Positions 11,381 through 21,986 of a stretch of 64,000 bases of DNA are shown piece after piece. Source of the DNA: Nigrospora sphaerica (taxonomy: Eukaryota; Ascomycota; Sordariomycetes; Amphisphaeriales; Apiosporaceae); the NCBI GenBank assembly GCA_018287875.1, contig JAGVVL010000017.1:1054001-1118000 (forward strand). Direction: 5' to 3'. Position 1 is the first letter of the stretch. Each line of letters begins with the position of its first letter. The translations under genes were made by a program, and so were the position numbers. The notes beneath the pieces are model-generated. The model was not told the DNA's origin and made no database searches. It worked only from the letters and a program-made list of their open reading frames with translations.

Positions 11381-11838
11381 GACGGACAGGCCCATGGCGT
11401 TTGGCTGCCGAGAATGCTCTGTCGTGGACACGCAGGATTATCATGAGTAGGGGTGACGGGACGACGGGGTTCAGTTACCCCACCCAGCCTCGGCGGCCCC
11501 GTTCCTCTTGTCTCGTAGAGATGTACTATAGAAATCGGTCTCGGGGGGCCCAGTGCCAAACCAGGACCGCGTACAAAATGGGCCGCACACGATGTATTGC
11601 GCGGCACTGCTGTTGGGGGCATTGAACAGTCGAGGGCGCGGGGAGGCGGGCATGCGTCATCTTTCCTAGCCCCCCATTGCCCGCCTGCCGACGCCGAGCG
11701 TGGCGCCGGAGCCGTTTCTGGTGGATCAAAGTACATAACCTACATTGGCCCCATTTCCTCTTCTGCAACCCGTCCTGTAGTACTGCATCACATCACCGCA
11801 CCCTTGCAACCCGGCACGACACCGAGGCCGCGCATCCC
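11381..11838. other. Intergenic between mL50 and the alpha/beta hydrolase
   Basis: 458 bp holding the mL50 3' flank and the hydrolase promoter/leader. No gene seen. Confidence 0.45.
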
Positions 11839-12810
11839 ATGGGCATGGAGCCTCGTCACGAAATGCACTCCGGCTCGATCCGGGCCAGCGACGGCTGCTT
11901 ACTCGCCTTCCAGACCTCTCTCGAGCTTCCCCGGCCGGCGGCGGGCCCGCCGACCCCCAAGCACCAAAGGCTCATCCTTCTCGTCCACGGCTTCAGCGGC
12001 TCGTCGGCCTACTTCTCGCGCAACTTCCAGGCCCTTTCCGAGGGCCACTGGGTCGTGGCGCCGGACCTGCGCGGCCACGGCCGGTCCGAGCACTCGCGGG
12101 GCGGCTACCACGTGGCGCGGCTGGCCGCCGATCTGCGGGAGCTGGTGGTCTTCCTGCAGACTTTGGTGCCCGAGGTGCGCATCGTGCCCGTCGGCTGCTC
12201 CATCGGTGCCGCCATCGTGTGGACGTACGCCGAGCTGTTCGGCGACGGCGCCTTTGCCGGCTACGTCTTTGTCGACCAGGCGCCGCTGCAGGACCGGTCG
12301 GCCTTTGGGGGCTGGGACGCGAGCCGGGCGCACCGCGGCTGCTACGATGAGGCGACGCTGCGGGCGGCGCAGCGGGCCTGGGCCGAGACGCCGGCCGCGG
12401 CGCACGCCGGCCTCGTCGCCGACTGCCTCGGCTACCGCGTCGCGCCGCGCGCCCAAGACGACGCTGTGACGCCGGCGCAGCGCGACGCCGACGAGAGCTT
12501 CTTCACGGGAGAGAGCCGGCGCTGCGACGGCGTCTGGCTCGCCCGCCTGCTCGAGGACCACACGCGCTACGACCATCGCGAGGCCATCGAGGCCCTCGCC
12601 CGGCCCACCCTCGTCCTCGCCGCCCGCCGCTCCGGCTGCTTCTCGCTCGACGGCCTCGAGGAGACGGTGCGCCGCGTGCGCCGGGGCAACCCCGACAAGC
12701 CCGACCTCGCCGAGTGGGTCGTGTTCGAGGGCGGCCATTGGATGTTCTGGGAGGAGAGCGACCGGTTCAACGAGGTCATCCTCGCCTTCGTCGCGAAGTG
12801 TCTGGACTAA
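11839..12810 (+). CDS. Alpha/beta-hydrolase fold enzyme
   Basis: Intronless, 323 residues. The fold's signature elements are in order: the oxyanion-hole segment L-L-V-H-G-F (His50-Gly51), the strand-loop D75-L-R-G-H-G-R-S, the nucleophile elbow G-C-S121-I-G, and a C-terminal catalytic His in F-E-G-G-H-W-M-F-W. The lid region (about residues 140-240) is alanine-rich and variable. The layout is like the non-heme chloroperoxidase/proline iminopeptidase-like hydrolases, but the substrate cannot be named. No signal peptide is evident, so it is probably cytosolic. The ATG at 11839 was chosen because the in-frame upstream ATG at 11677 would add promoter-like sequence; 11845 (MEPRHEM) is another possible start. 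Confidence 0.85.
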   Translation: MGMEPRHEMHSGSIRASDGCLLAFQTSLELPRPAAGPPTPKHQRLILLVHGFSGSSAYFSRNFQALSEGHWVVAPDLRGHGRSEHSRGGYHVARLAADLRELVVFLQTLVPEVRIVPVGCSIGAAIVWTYAELFGDGAFAGYVFVDQAPLQDRSAFGGWDASRAHRGCYDEATLRAAQRAWAETPAAAHAGLVADCLGYRVAPRAQDDAVTPAQRDADESFFTGESRRCDGVWLARLLEDHTRYDHREAIEALARPTLVLAARRSGCFSLDGLEETVRRVRRGNPDKPDLAEWVVFEGGHWMFWEESDRFNEVILAFVAKCLD

Positions 12811-13455
12811 GAAGGCACTCGGGGATGGAAACGCCGCCGGGGGCTTCATGCTCTCGGCCCGATGGCCAGCGGCGGAATAGCCGCCGAAAGCCACAAGTCG
12901 GGGGATCTCCCGGTATCTCTGTTCTGCTTGCGAACCCATGAGCCAGGCCACCAGGTGTTGCGCTCGGGGTATTTTGCGAAGTCGTCGCACCCTGCACGTC
13001 CGCACATCAACTCTAGGCCTTTGGACCGCACAAGGGTTTTATGCACCCACAAAGGAGCTCATGAAACTAAAAGAAAGCCCCCGAGAGGGTCTGGATTCAT
13101 GATGTTTCACAGGCTTGAGTAGCTTACTTGGTCTCTCCTGTGGAAATTTCCCAAACGAGTAGGGGCCGCTGGGCTCCCGCGCAATCCTGTTCGGCATCCA
13201 TGATGATACCAAAGCACCAGGCGATTCCAAGATCCAATTTAGCTCGCATGATATTCAACTATGGTGAAGTAGCCAGGCCCCGGCGGGTGGTGCCAGACGC
13301 AGGGCCAGCCAACCATATACTCCCCAAGCAAGAACGCACCAAAGGCGTAAAGACAACGCGTTCTTCAGCCAAAAAAAAGCCCCAGTATCAACCGTTATGC
13401 CAAAAAGACACGCTTTTCCCCCCTTGCTTCGCGGCGTATACACGCGCCCGCCCGG
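12811..13455. other. Convergent intergenic region, no gene seen
   Basis: 645 bp between the stop codons of the hydrolase (+) and the cysteine-rich secreted protein (-). No supported coding sequence or RNA gene. Confidence 0.45.
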
Positions 13456-13872
13456 CTAGTGGCCGAGGGGTATGACCTGGCAGATGGGGCCGAGCTCGTC
13501 GCGAAAGCAGCACTCGTTGGACCCCGGGCCTTTTTGACAGACGGTCGTGTGGTCCCAGCAGCCGTAGCATCCCAGCCCTTCCTGGCACTCGTCCTTGCCC
13601 GACTCGCAAGCCTCGGCCGTGCCCTTCTTGCCGCGGCGGTGCAGCTGGGGGGGAGGGAAAGACGGAGTCAGCTGGGGAAAGGGGCGACGGCGGAAGATGG
13701 GCAAGCAGAGTGCGAAAAGACGTGCGCGACATACCACGTTATCGCCCGTCCACGCGGGGTTGGTCGACATGCCGGTATCGAGCGCGGCCACGCCGCCGTG
13801 GCCCCGGGCCGGGGCCGCAAATGTGCTCGAGGCCGCCGCGACGACGAATAGTAGGGCCTGTGGTGACTTCAT
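13456..13872 (-). CDS. Small secreted cysteine-rich protein (108 aa)
   Basis: Joined from 13872-13735 and 13644-13456, with a 90-nt intron (GTATGT...CCAG). The first ~20 residues (MKSPQALLFVVAAASSTFAA) are a signal peptide. The mature C-terminal half has eight cysteines in about 45 residues, spaced C-x6-C-x5-C-x2-C-x6-C-x7-CC-x7-C, consistent with four disulfides. Such small secreted cysteine-rich proteins are frequent among fungal effectors, antimicrobial peptides and wall-associated proteins, but the pattern fits no family I can name. Splicing joins N-V to L-H-R-R-G-K-K; the dibasic residues there could be a processing site. Confidence 0.75.
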   Translation of the reverse strand: MKSPQALLFVVAAASSTFAAPARGHGGVAALDTGMSTNPAWTGDNVVCRARLFALCLPIFRRRPFPQLTPSFPPPQLHRRGKKGTAEACESGKDECQEGLGCYGCWDHTTVCQKGPGSNECCFRDELGPICQVIPLGH

Positions 13873-15064
13873 GGCGGAGGGTGAACGGGACCGGAGTGGG
13901 TGGATTGACGTGATTCTGGTGTCACATAAAAACACTGTAAAGGATGGCGAGGGTCGAAAAACGAACTGGCTGGGCGGCGGGATGAATGGAATCAGTCAGC
14001 CCGGAGGACGCGGACGGGACCTTCACCCCTCCCGGGAGTTATATACGAACGCCTAAAGATATCGACCGGCCGGGAGCCTTGGGTCATGCGTGCCATGGCA
14101 GCTGGTGCAAAGGCCCGGGCCCCCTTCCCCAGCTTGAACCCCCTGGGTGAGGACGGCCTAGGCCGCAAATGCCAGTCGGGCCCGTCTGATCTGGGCTGGC
14201 CGGCCGTCGGCGGCGTCATCCAAAGCCAGCAGCAATTCGCCCCAGACGCCGGCGGCTTGCTCTCGCGACGCCGAGCGACCCCGGCGGGGGGGGAGGGCAC
14301 CATGAGCCCTTCCGGAGGTGCGGGAGGCCCCGGGGACGTCCCGGACGGTGGCCTGGGCTGCGAGATGCCGCGGGGTGCGGCGGACGATGCTGAAACGCCG
14401 GCCGAAACCAGCGATAGTAGAGGGGCCTGTGGGGAGAGAAGCCAAAGCCTTGGGGAGCCAAGCGCCGACGATGCGGCTCCAGGCTAGCGGTCGGACGGTC
14501 CACCAGTACCAGTAGGGATATCGGTCGTTCAGTAGGGCCAGACTAACCACTAGGCGCCGGCGTAGTGAATAAGGTACGTGAGTGTATATACGCTTATGCT
14601 GTGTACTCCCGTCTTCCCTGGCCGGATCGGTCGCAATCTGCCGAAGCCGAGCGCCTACCCCTGGTGATGTCCTGACGCCCGACCGGGCTGTCCAACTCGG
14701 TACGAAGCCGCAACAATGCTGAAGCCGCGCAACGTCGCCCTGGGGACCCTGGCGGGAAAGTGCCAACCCCGGCCGGCCGGTGCCCTGTTCGGTGGACAGC
14801 GGCACGTTCTCTCCTCGGCTTGGCAGTCCCTCAGGTGGAAGCCGCCGACCCTACATGTCTCTGGTCAAGAATCACCTGCGGCGTGGCTCGGCGGGTACGA
14901 AGAAGCGAGGGGCGAAACAACGTCTATTTGGTATCATGACTCGGGGGCGCCCATCTATCGCCCCGGCAACCCCATCTAATAACCCAAGCTCCATCCGCTC
15001 TTTCTCTATCAAGTCCCGCCAACGCCGTTCTCTTGCAGACCCAAAAAACACAATGAAGCAGGAT
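13873..15064. other. Intergenic, no supported gene
   Basis: About 1.2 kb between the promoter of the cysteine-rich protein and the 3' end of the alcohol dehydrogenase. The open frames are GC-driven and overlap in several frames; none is convincing. Confidence 0.4.
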
Positions 15065-16153
15065 TTACGCCGACTCGTTGACGAGGACGTAGCGGTAGCG
15101 CGGCTTGCCGGCCTCAAGGTCGAGCAGGGCCTGGTTGGCCTCGGACATGGGGCGCTCCTGGATCATGCCCTTGAGGCCCTTGGAGGCGCAGAGCTCGAGC
15201 ATCTCGCGGAGGTCGTTGGGCGAGCCGATCATGGAGCCGGTGAACTTCTGGCGGCCGAAGACGACCGAGGCGGCGTTGACCTTGAAGGGGCCGTCGTCGG
15301 GGATGCCGACCTGGACGAAGCTGCCGTCGCGCTTGAGCATCGAGAGGTACTCGGCGAGGGGCACCTCGGACGAGGCCACGGTCGAGATGATGAGGTCGAG
15401 GCTGCGCGCGTGCTTGGCGGCCCAGTTGGGCTCGTCGGCCGTGGCGATGTAGTCGTCGGCGCCGAGGCTGAGGACCTCCTGGCGCTTGGCCTCGCGCCGC
15501 GAGATGCCGACGACCTTGTCGGCGCCCATGGCCTTGGCGAAGATGACGCCGTAGTGGCCGAGGCCGCCGACGCCGACGATGCCGACCTTCATGCCGGGGC
15601 CCGTCTTGTGGAACTTGAGCGGCGCGAAGACGGTGACGCCGCCGCACAGCATGGGCGCCGCCTGGGCCGACTCGAGGCCGTCGGGGATCTGCACGACAAA
15701 GTGCGCCGGCGCGCGGTGGTACGTGGCGTAGCCGCCCTGGCCCTTGCCGCCGTTGAAGTGGTGCGCCGGCGCGCTGTAGGTGAAGACCATCTTGGGGCAG
15801 TAGTTCTCCTCGCCGGCGTCGCAGTCGTCGCACTTGCCGAACCGGCTCTGGCACGAGTCGCCCTGCGCGCCGACGCCGACGCGGTCGCCGACCTTGACGT
15901 TCTTGACCTGGTCGCCGACGCGGACGGCCACGCCGACGATCTCGTGCCCGACGGCCAGCGGGTACGGCGTCTCGCCCCAGCCGCTGCGGAGGACGTGCAG
16001 GTCGCTGCCGCACATGCCGCAGTGCGTGACGCGGATGTCGACGTCCGTCTCCTCCCAGGCCTTGGGCTCGAACTCCTGCCACTTCATGTTACCGTCGGCC
16101 GCCGAGGCGTCCAGGCCCTGCCATCCCTCGAACTTGTAGTCCTGCGCGGCCAT
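15065..16153 (-). CDS. NADP-dependent zinc alcohol dehydrogenase, ADH6/cinnamyl-alcohol dehydrogenase type
   Basis: Intronless, 362 residues. It is a medium-chain dehydrogenase that reduces aldehydes (medium-chain and aromatic in characterised ADH6/7 enzymes) with NADPH. Catalytic zinc ligands are Cys45 (in T-H-C-G-M-C-G-S-D), His70-Glu71 (G-H-E) and Cys170 (M-L-C-G-G). Structural zinc ligands are Cys101, 108, 111 and 119. The Rossmann glycines G-V-G-G-L-G are at 193-198, and the following S217-R-R fits NADP rather than NAD. The frame is open upstream to 16543, but the leader is a CA-dinucleotide stretch and the family starts near MAAQDYKF, so 16153 is chosen. Substrate is not determinable. 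Confidence 0.92.
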   Translation of the reverse strand: MAAQDYKFEGWQGLDASAADGNMKWQEFEPKAWEETDVDIRVTHCGMCGSDLHVLRSGWGETPYPLAVGHEIVGVAVRVGDQVKNVKVGDRVGVGAQGDSCQSRFGKCDDCDAGEENYCPKMVFTYSAPAHHFNGGKGQGGYATYHRAPAHFVVQIPDGLESAQAAPMLCGGVTVFAPLKFHKTGPGMKVGIVGVGGLGHYGVIFAKAMGADKVVGISRREAKRQEVLSLGADDYIATADEPNWAAKHARSLDLIISTVASSEVPLAEYLSMLKRDGSFVQVGIPDDGPFKVNAASVVFGRQKFTGSMIGSPNDLREMLELCASKGLKGMIQERPMSEANQALLDLEAGKPRYRYVLVNESA

Positions 16154-16181
16154 TTTTCCGACGGCGTGGGTGGGTTGTGAC

Positions 16182-16201
16182 TGTGTGTGTGTGTGTGTGT
16201 G
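16182..16201. repeat. (TG)10 microsatellite in the ADH leader
   Basis: Ten TG units lie 28-48 nt upstream of the ADH start codon. On the transcribed strand this is a CA repeat within the probable 5' UTR or core promoter. Length variation could alter the leader. Confidence 0.9.
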
Positions 16202-18895
16202 AAAGAAGTAAAGGGGTTGGTATGATGGTGGTCGAATATCAAGGCGGCTGTTCGAGTCTTCGTCTCCGGGTCTGCTCTCGACTTTCTCCGGGTTGCCCTC
16301 GCTGGCCGCACTCTCTTTATAGGCCGGCCCAGACGAGCACCCTCGGCCCTGCGAAGCGGCCCGGGTCGACGGCCCCTTTCTCGCCTCAGATCCGACCTCG
16401 AAAACATTCCCCCGACCCCCTGGCGAATTATTCAGCAGCGTGAGAGCTTCGCGAACGCCGAGGACGGCCGCACTTCCCCCGCTCCTGTGAACCCCCCTCT
16501 CCCCCTCCGTACTCGTCCATTCCACGCGTGCCACAGGAATCACGGCTATCGGGTTGTTTCAACTGGATGCTCGCCGGCATTCCACGCGGTTAGGGTCAGG
16601 CCGGGGGCGCCGAGGCCCACCCCGCGAGCTGGGCCAGGGAAGACAAGGACAGGGAAGAGAAGGACAAGGCCGTCAGGGGGGGAGGGGGCGATGGGAACGC
16701 ATCGTGACGCTTGTTGTGCCGTCTGCGGTATGCGGGCCGATGGTAGCTGCTTTTTCTCGATGGGCTCGTCGCAAGCCGGCGGGTCTGGGCTCCAGAGCAG
16801 GCGGAACCCAGGCCGCTAGTCTTTCCGCCCGTAAGGTCCTCTAGCTGTATCCATGCATTCGATGCAGCCCGGGAGCCGTCGTGAAGAAGCATCGTCATGG
16901 CCCTCCCGGGCATATGATTCCACCGTGAAAATTTGTCAGCGGAGAGAGAGCCCATGCTCAGACCAAATGCCGACGCTAAGCCCCTGCCCTACGCGTACGA
17001 CAGAGCCTCCGTCATAAGCCCGAAACCCCTGAATCGCCGAATGCTATCGCCGAGAAATCCACAGTCTCGAGTTTGCCTCGTGGCGTCTTCCATTTTGATC
17101 CGTGTACATCTTTCCTTGGACGTCAAAGGGGACGTCACAGAGCAGGGCAGAGCAGTGGAGGACGGAACCGCTCGTCATTTGGGCCCAACCGGGCGGAAAC
17201 CAGTTGGTGCCCGGCGTCTCCTTTCGTAGCGTGGTTTTCGGGCCAAAAATTGTGCGGAATTCCGTGCAAGACCACGCTATCACACCCGAAGCCACGCTTG
17301 CCGCCGCGTCGAGAGCCTGTAGTGGATAAACCCGCCGCCATCCAGCCTCGAGCGACTCCGCCCGAGCGGACTCCAGGCATCGGAGGGTGCACCAGACCGC
17401 CGCCTGTTTAGCCAAAGGCCGGACGGGGCAACAAACATTTGCTGCGCGCGCCCGCGGTCAGGCGCCGGGACACCAGCCTCGTCTTCGTTTCGCCTCGGTA
17501 ACCGGGGGGCGGTCCGGTCTTGCCGGGGCGCGACAGCCTTCAAGAGACCGCCGCCAGCGGTGCGCCAGTGAGGTTTTCGTCGTGGCATTGCCGCGTCGCC
17601 CGGGGCCCCCGACCCGCGGAGCAGGCGAAGACGCCGCAATATGACCGACCAACACGCTGGACCGTGGGTCCGAACGCCGAGCTTGGGGCCCGAAGGGCCG
17701 AGCAGGTGACAGAGTGGCCACGGTTCCTCGCCCTCCTCCAAACTGGGATGGTTAACGCAGAGAACCCAAACCTCAAGTTCCTGGGATGTCCAGTGCCGAC
17801 GGCCCATCTTCGTTGGGTCCGCTAACGGCGACGGCGGCGGACGGCTGATCAACCGCGGTGCCGTACCTCGCCATCGACGGTCCAAGATGCGGCTCTGCCC
17901 CCAAACTCCGAAAGAGACCATCGCGATCGGCCCAACGCATTCCTCGACCTGCATTCCCCGACGAGACTTGACGGCAATCGTATGACGGCGGCGGCCGCCA
18001 AGAGCTGCTCGCGCAGTAAGTTCGTTTGTTCGGTGGAACCGCCAGCGACCTCGCTGTGTTCGCCGTCTCGCCGTCTCGCTGCTTCGTTCGTGGCGGTCAA
18101 TTCGCCAGGGGCGACGGGAGCCGAGTACTACTTGGTTAGCCCGACCCCCTACATCGTCGATGGGACGGATACGCCAGACCTACTGTGTATCCCTGCCGCA
18201 CGTCCAGATTCGAGGCTCGGGAAACGATGGGGCGCGTCGATTCGGACCAGGAACGGCTTGCGATGACCCCGTTCGCGTCATCTGGCGGATCGCCCGGCCC
18301 GTCCACTTAGCCAAAGACAGCCAGTCATCCGCTTGGTCTGGTACTCGGCTGCCGGCGGGGCAGCGCTGTGCATTTGGGGCGCATGGTCTTACGGCGTACT
18401 GGGACGAGCGATGCTGGCGGCACGGCTGAGGCCACTCGTGGAGGACATCTTCGAGGGGGGCAAATGTGAACAGGAGGGAACGATTACCCAGAACTGGCGG
18501 ACCTCGGGCGTTTTCGCGTCCCCCATGGCTGCCCCTCCCCTAAACCCTTTACTCACGCATCGTTCGATCCCGTCATCGTACGAGCCATGCCATGCACGTC
18601 CGGGAGCGCTCGGATCCCGGTTGGCAGGGTCTTACGGGGCCTCGGAAGCCCCATGTGCCTATTATATGGGCACTTACAGCATCAAGCGTCAAGCCGTTGC
18701 CAAGTACCTATCTTTCGAGCCGGGGACGCCCCTAATTTCTGGCCAAGTACCTAATGTAGGTCGCTCGCGAACCACCACCCATCATCCCCTAAATCTTTGT
18801 GCCGGGGTTGCGATGCCCGGAGCCGCCTCATTCCCGGCGAGAGCCACGTACGTATCACGCCCCACGCTATTCCAGCCCTATGCCGCCCGCAGCCA
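16202..18895. other. Long intergenic region, no supported gene
   Basis: About 2.7 kb. The longest frames (for example 17280-17954 on the minus strand) have neither codon bias nor a domain that I recognise. I see no RNA gene or transposon ends. It separates the ADH promoter from the 3' end of the MYND gene. Confidence 0.4.
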
Positions 18896-20518
18896 TCACT
18901 CGGACTGGCGGTCAATCTGATCGACCATGTTCCAGCCGCGACGGATTCTGTTCATGAGGACCTCCACCATCACAGCCCTGTTGGAAAGTGTGGGTTTGAT
19001 TTCGTAGGGCGACGGAAGATGCTCCACATCAGCCCCCTTGGCCTTCTGCTCCTCCTTCCACCTTCCCCAGAACGTCTGGAAAGCTTTCTTGGCATCGCTG
19101 AGGGAGACCGGCTCCCAAGGACAAAGCCATAGGTCCTGCTCATCGGCCAGCTCTTGAAGAATGCAGGGCTGGAACCGAGCCACGCTGTCGAGGAAGGCAT
19201 TGAGCGCCTCGACGTGGCCCGCCTCGACTTGACCCCCGTTGGCCTCGACGATGACTACAGTCCCGATGTGCGGCTGGCCGAACGCGTCTTGGTCCTCCAC
19301 GAGGACTCGGTTTCGGCTGTTGCGGTGCTCGTTGTGGGATGTGCCTTCGGGGACGAGGTAACGGGCCATGTCGTTGCGGAGGGTGGCTGGCGTCACGGCT
19401 CCCGGAGCCCAGTCCTTCGCAATGGGCATGCGGCGAACAAACCAGTCGAGCCCGACACGGCGAGCACCAGGACACGGGTCCAGCTCCACCGGAACCTCCT
19501 TATCTCGATTGTTGGCGTCGACAAGGACGAGCACCTTGTCGATACGACTCTGGAGACCGTAGGGGGCCCATCGCACCTCGGAGCCGTCGCCGTGGATCAT
19601 GAGGCCAGGGACAGCCTGGCCCTGGGGAAGCCTCTCGGGGTCGACGATGCAGGGGTTGGCCTGGTCGGTCTGAAAGTAGTCAACGGTGTGTCGGAGATCC
19701 CGGAAGTTGACATCAGCGAGAACCACGTTGTCGGGGCGAGAGGGGTCGGGCTTGACAGCCAGCACAAGAAGACCCCCGAAGAAGGTGCGCAGGTGGCCCG
19801 GCTTGCCCAGAGCGGCATGACTCTTGTTCAAGGGCATGCCATCACGGGCACAGCGAGACTCGCAAACCAGCAACAGCCCGTGGCCGAGGTCGGGCCAGCC
19901 GGCTCGCTGCATCTCAAGACTGACGCTATGAATCCAGGAATCCTTATCCAAGGGTCCCATGACATCTTCGAGACAAATATCCGTTCCAGTTTGGTCGATC
20001 GTCTGACCGCACCAGACATGCTTGGCCTGCGGCTCCCGGGCGGCTGCAAAATTCAGGTTCAGTATTCTTGCCAGCACAACAAAGGGGAAGAGAACGGAAA
20101 AGGGGGTTTAGAGGGTGTACCGAGTCTCTCGGGCTTCCAAGGAAGACAGTTCAGGCCGAGGATGGATTCCGGAAGGGGTAGGCGGAAGGGATACCAAGAT
20201 AGACTCACGGAACAGAAGGCCTCGTACGTGGGCAGGCGAAGGCCGCTTGGCGTCAGCGAAGTTACCAAACTGGCGGCACAGGGCTTTGTGCTGAGGCCAG
20301 TCTTTCGTCTGGCAGACGCGGGAGCAGTAACGGGCATTTTGGCAACCGCCGCAGGTGCTGCCGGCGGCGTTGTCACAGTATACACAGCGACTGCGGATCT
20401 CGGTGTTCTCCGGGCCCGTGAGGGGACAGACGTACTTTTTGAGCATGTCCTTGAACTGTTTCTTGACCGGCTCCGACGTCTTGCCTATTGCGGAGCGTGG
20501 CTGGTGCGGGTTGCCCAT
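18896..20518 (-). CDS. MYND-type zinc-finger protein
   Basis: Joined from 20518-20209 and 20043-18896 (485 residues). The 165-nt intron has GTGAGT, a CTGAA-like branch site and GCAG; the junction changes codon phase 1 correctly. A complete MYND finger spans about residues 45-81: C-x2-C-x7-C-x2-C-x4-Y-C-x3-C-x7-H-x3-C. MYND fingers bind zinc and mediate protein-protein contacts. The remaining 400 residues form a globular-looking domain without SET motifs, so this is not a SMYD methyltransferase. The layout recalls fungal MYND proteins related to MSS51, but I do not see enough to claim orthology. No signal peptide; probably cytosolic, nuclear or mitochondrial. Confidence 0.85.
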
Positions 20519-21264
20519 GGTTGCACCGAGGGATTTCTCGGTATCGTCAGCTGGGGCGCGTCCGTGGTGAGGGAGGTTCCTGCGAAACTGATGATGTCTG
20601 CCGTGGGAATGAAGCTGTTACCAACCGAGCGGGATGGGAGTCGAGAATTGTAAAAGCGTGCTGTTGAAACGCTCCCGTACATATGGAGCGGTCGAACAGT
20701 TGGCCTCCCCAGACCTTCGGATATTTTTGAAGCCTCAAACGGAAGAAGGCTCGTATGTCTCGCTGCAAGGCATGTACCTCTCCGCCAGTTGTAGGCAGAA
20801 GGAGGGGCAGGCAGCCAAGTGCACACCAAACTTGCGGTATTGGGTTTCTCTGCCAATTCAAGTCTGTGCATATGCTAGACATGCGAAGTACGGTTCTAAC
20901 GATGAACAGAACGAGAAATATGGCTTTACAAGGGTAAGGGTGTACGGGAAGTATGGACCACTGGTGGAAGAGGCCATGCGAATCTGGCAGCGAGGGCTTG
21001 TTCCACCGTCCATAGTCATTACAATGCAGTCATCCGATCATTAGCATGCATGGTGGGAAACAAAGGAAGCAAGAGATGGCATTATGGAAGCGTTAGGGTC
21101 AGCCCAGGTTGTAGTCCCTCGGCAGCAGTGAGTGTAACACGAACGATCTGATCCCACCGCGTCAAAGAACCAGAATCACCCCTAGAATATAATTGAGAAA
21201 TCAACACCTCCAGCAAGGAGAAGTGCGTCCACGTTAGCCAAAGAGCAAGCAGCCAGCACAGCGT
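20519..21264. other. Intergenic: MYND promoter and 3' flank of the next gene
   Basis: 746 bp with no supported coding sequence. It must contain the MYND-gene promoter and the terminator region of the secreted protein at 21265-21986. Confidence 0.45.
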
Positions 21265-21986
21265 TTATGCGTCGAGGGGCTCCAGCTGGATCTTGACCGG
21301 CAAATAAACCTGAATGATCACGCCCGAGCCTAGGAGGACGGAGACATATCAGCTGCGGGTCATATAACAAGGTTCAGCACCTGGGGCCGGCTTACCGTCC
21401 CACCATCTCAAGTCATAGCTACCCGGGTCGCTTGATGGCTTGGCTACCCAGTGGCCCTCTCGAGCCTGGGATACCTCACCGTTGTCGCCAATCGTCCAAG
21501 AGTTCAAGTCCACCGTGTCGTTCTTGCCATCCGCGGTGTTCATAACATCAACGATGGTGCAGAGAGAGCCGGCATTGCAGTCCAAGCCAAGGGCGTGGTC
21601 GACGATGCCAATGGGGTACGTGTGAAGAGTATAGGCACTTGGCTTGCTGCTCGGCGCTTTGTAGACCTGCAGGGGGCTTTGGCCCTCTCCTTGGTAAAGT
21701 CCGACCTCGGATGCGCGGAGGGTGAGAAGCTTCCCGTCCATCTCGTCGCCCTCAGAGCTGTAAAGTTTACGTGTCAGCATGGAGCGGAGTGCGCGTGTGG
21801 GAGTGGAAGGGACAGCGGTTTGGCTGGAAGCACGGAAACCACTTCCGCCTCACAACCGTGTCATGCTTACGTCTGGACACGCAGCTGGGACGGGACAATG
21901 TCGCTTCTCGCACCCAATGCTGCAGCCCCCACAGCAGCGGCCATGGAGGCAAGAGAAAACACCACGTTGTTGGTACACCACTTCAT
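21265..21986 (-). CDS. Conserved hypothetical secreted protein (180 aa)
   Basis: Joined from 21986-21871, 21757-21396 and 21329-21265; introns are 113 nt (GTAAGC...ACAG) and 66 nt (GTAAGC...CTAG). All three exons fit in frame to a TAA. The N-terminus (MKWCTNNVVFSLASMAAAVGAAALG) is a signal peptide. The mature protein contains an S-W-T-I-G-D-N-G-E-V-S-Q-A-R-E-G-H-W-V-A-K block and ends with V-I-I-Q-V-Y-L-P-V-K, which suggests a small beta-rich secreted domain with one likely disulfide (C-N-A-G-S-L-C). I believe related secreted proteins are common in Sordariomycetes, but I know no function. Confidence 0.75.

Noticed and set aside
11899..13005. A 368-codon minus-strand frame opposite the alpha/beta hydrolase
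   Set aside because: The composition is that of an antisense GC-rich shadow; the plus-strand hydrolase has the complete catalytic motifs.
14780..16180. A 466-codon plus-strand frame opposite the alcohol dehydrogenase
   Set aside because: It is a shadow of the ADH codons; the minus-strand protein has all zinc and NADP motifs.
17280..17954. A 224-codon minus-strand frame in the 16-19 kb gap
   Set aside because: There is no recognisable domain, and overlapping frames of similar quality exist on the other strand.
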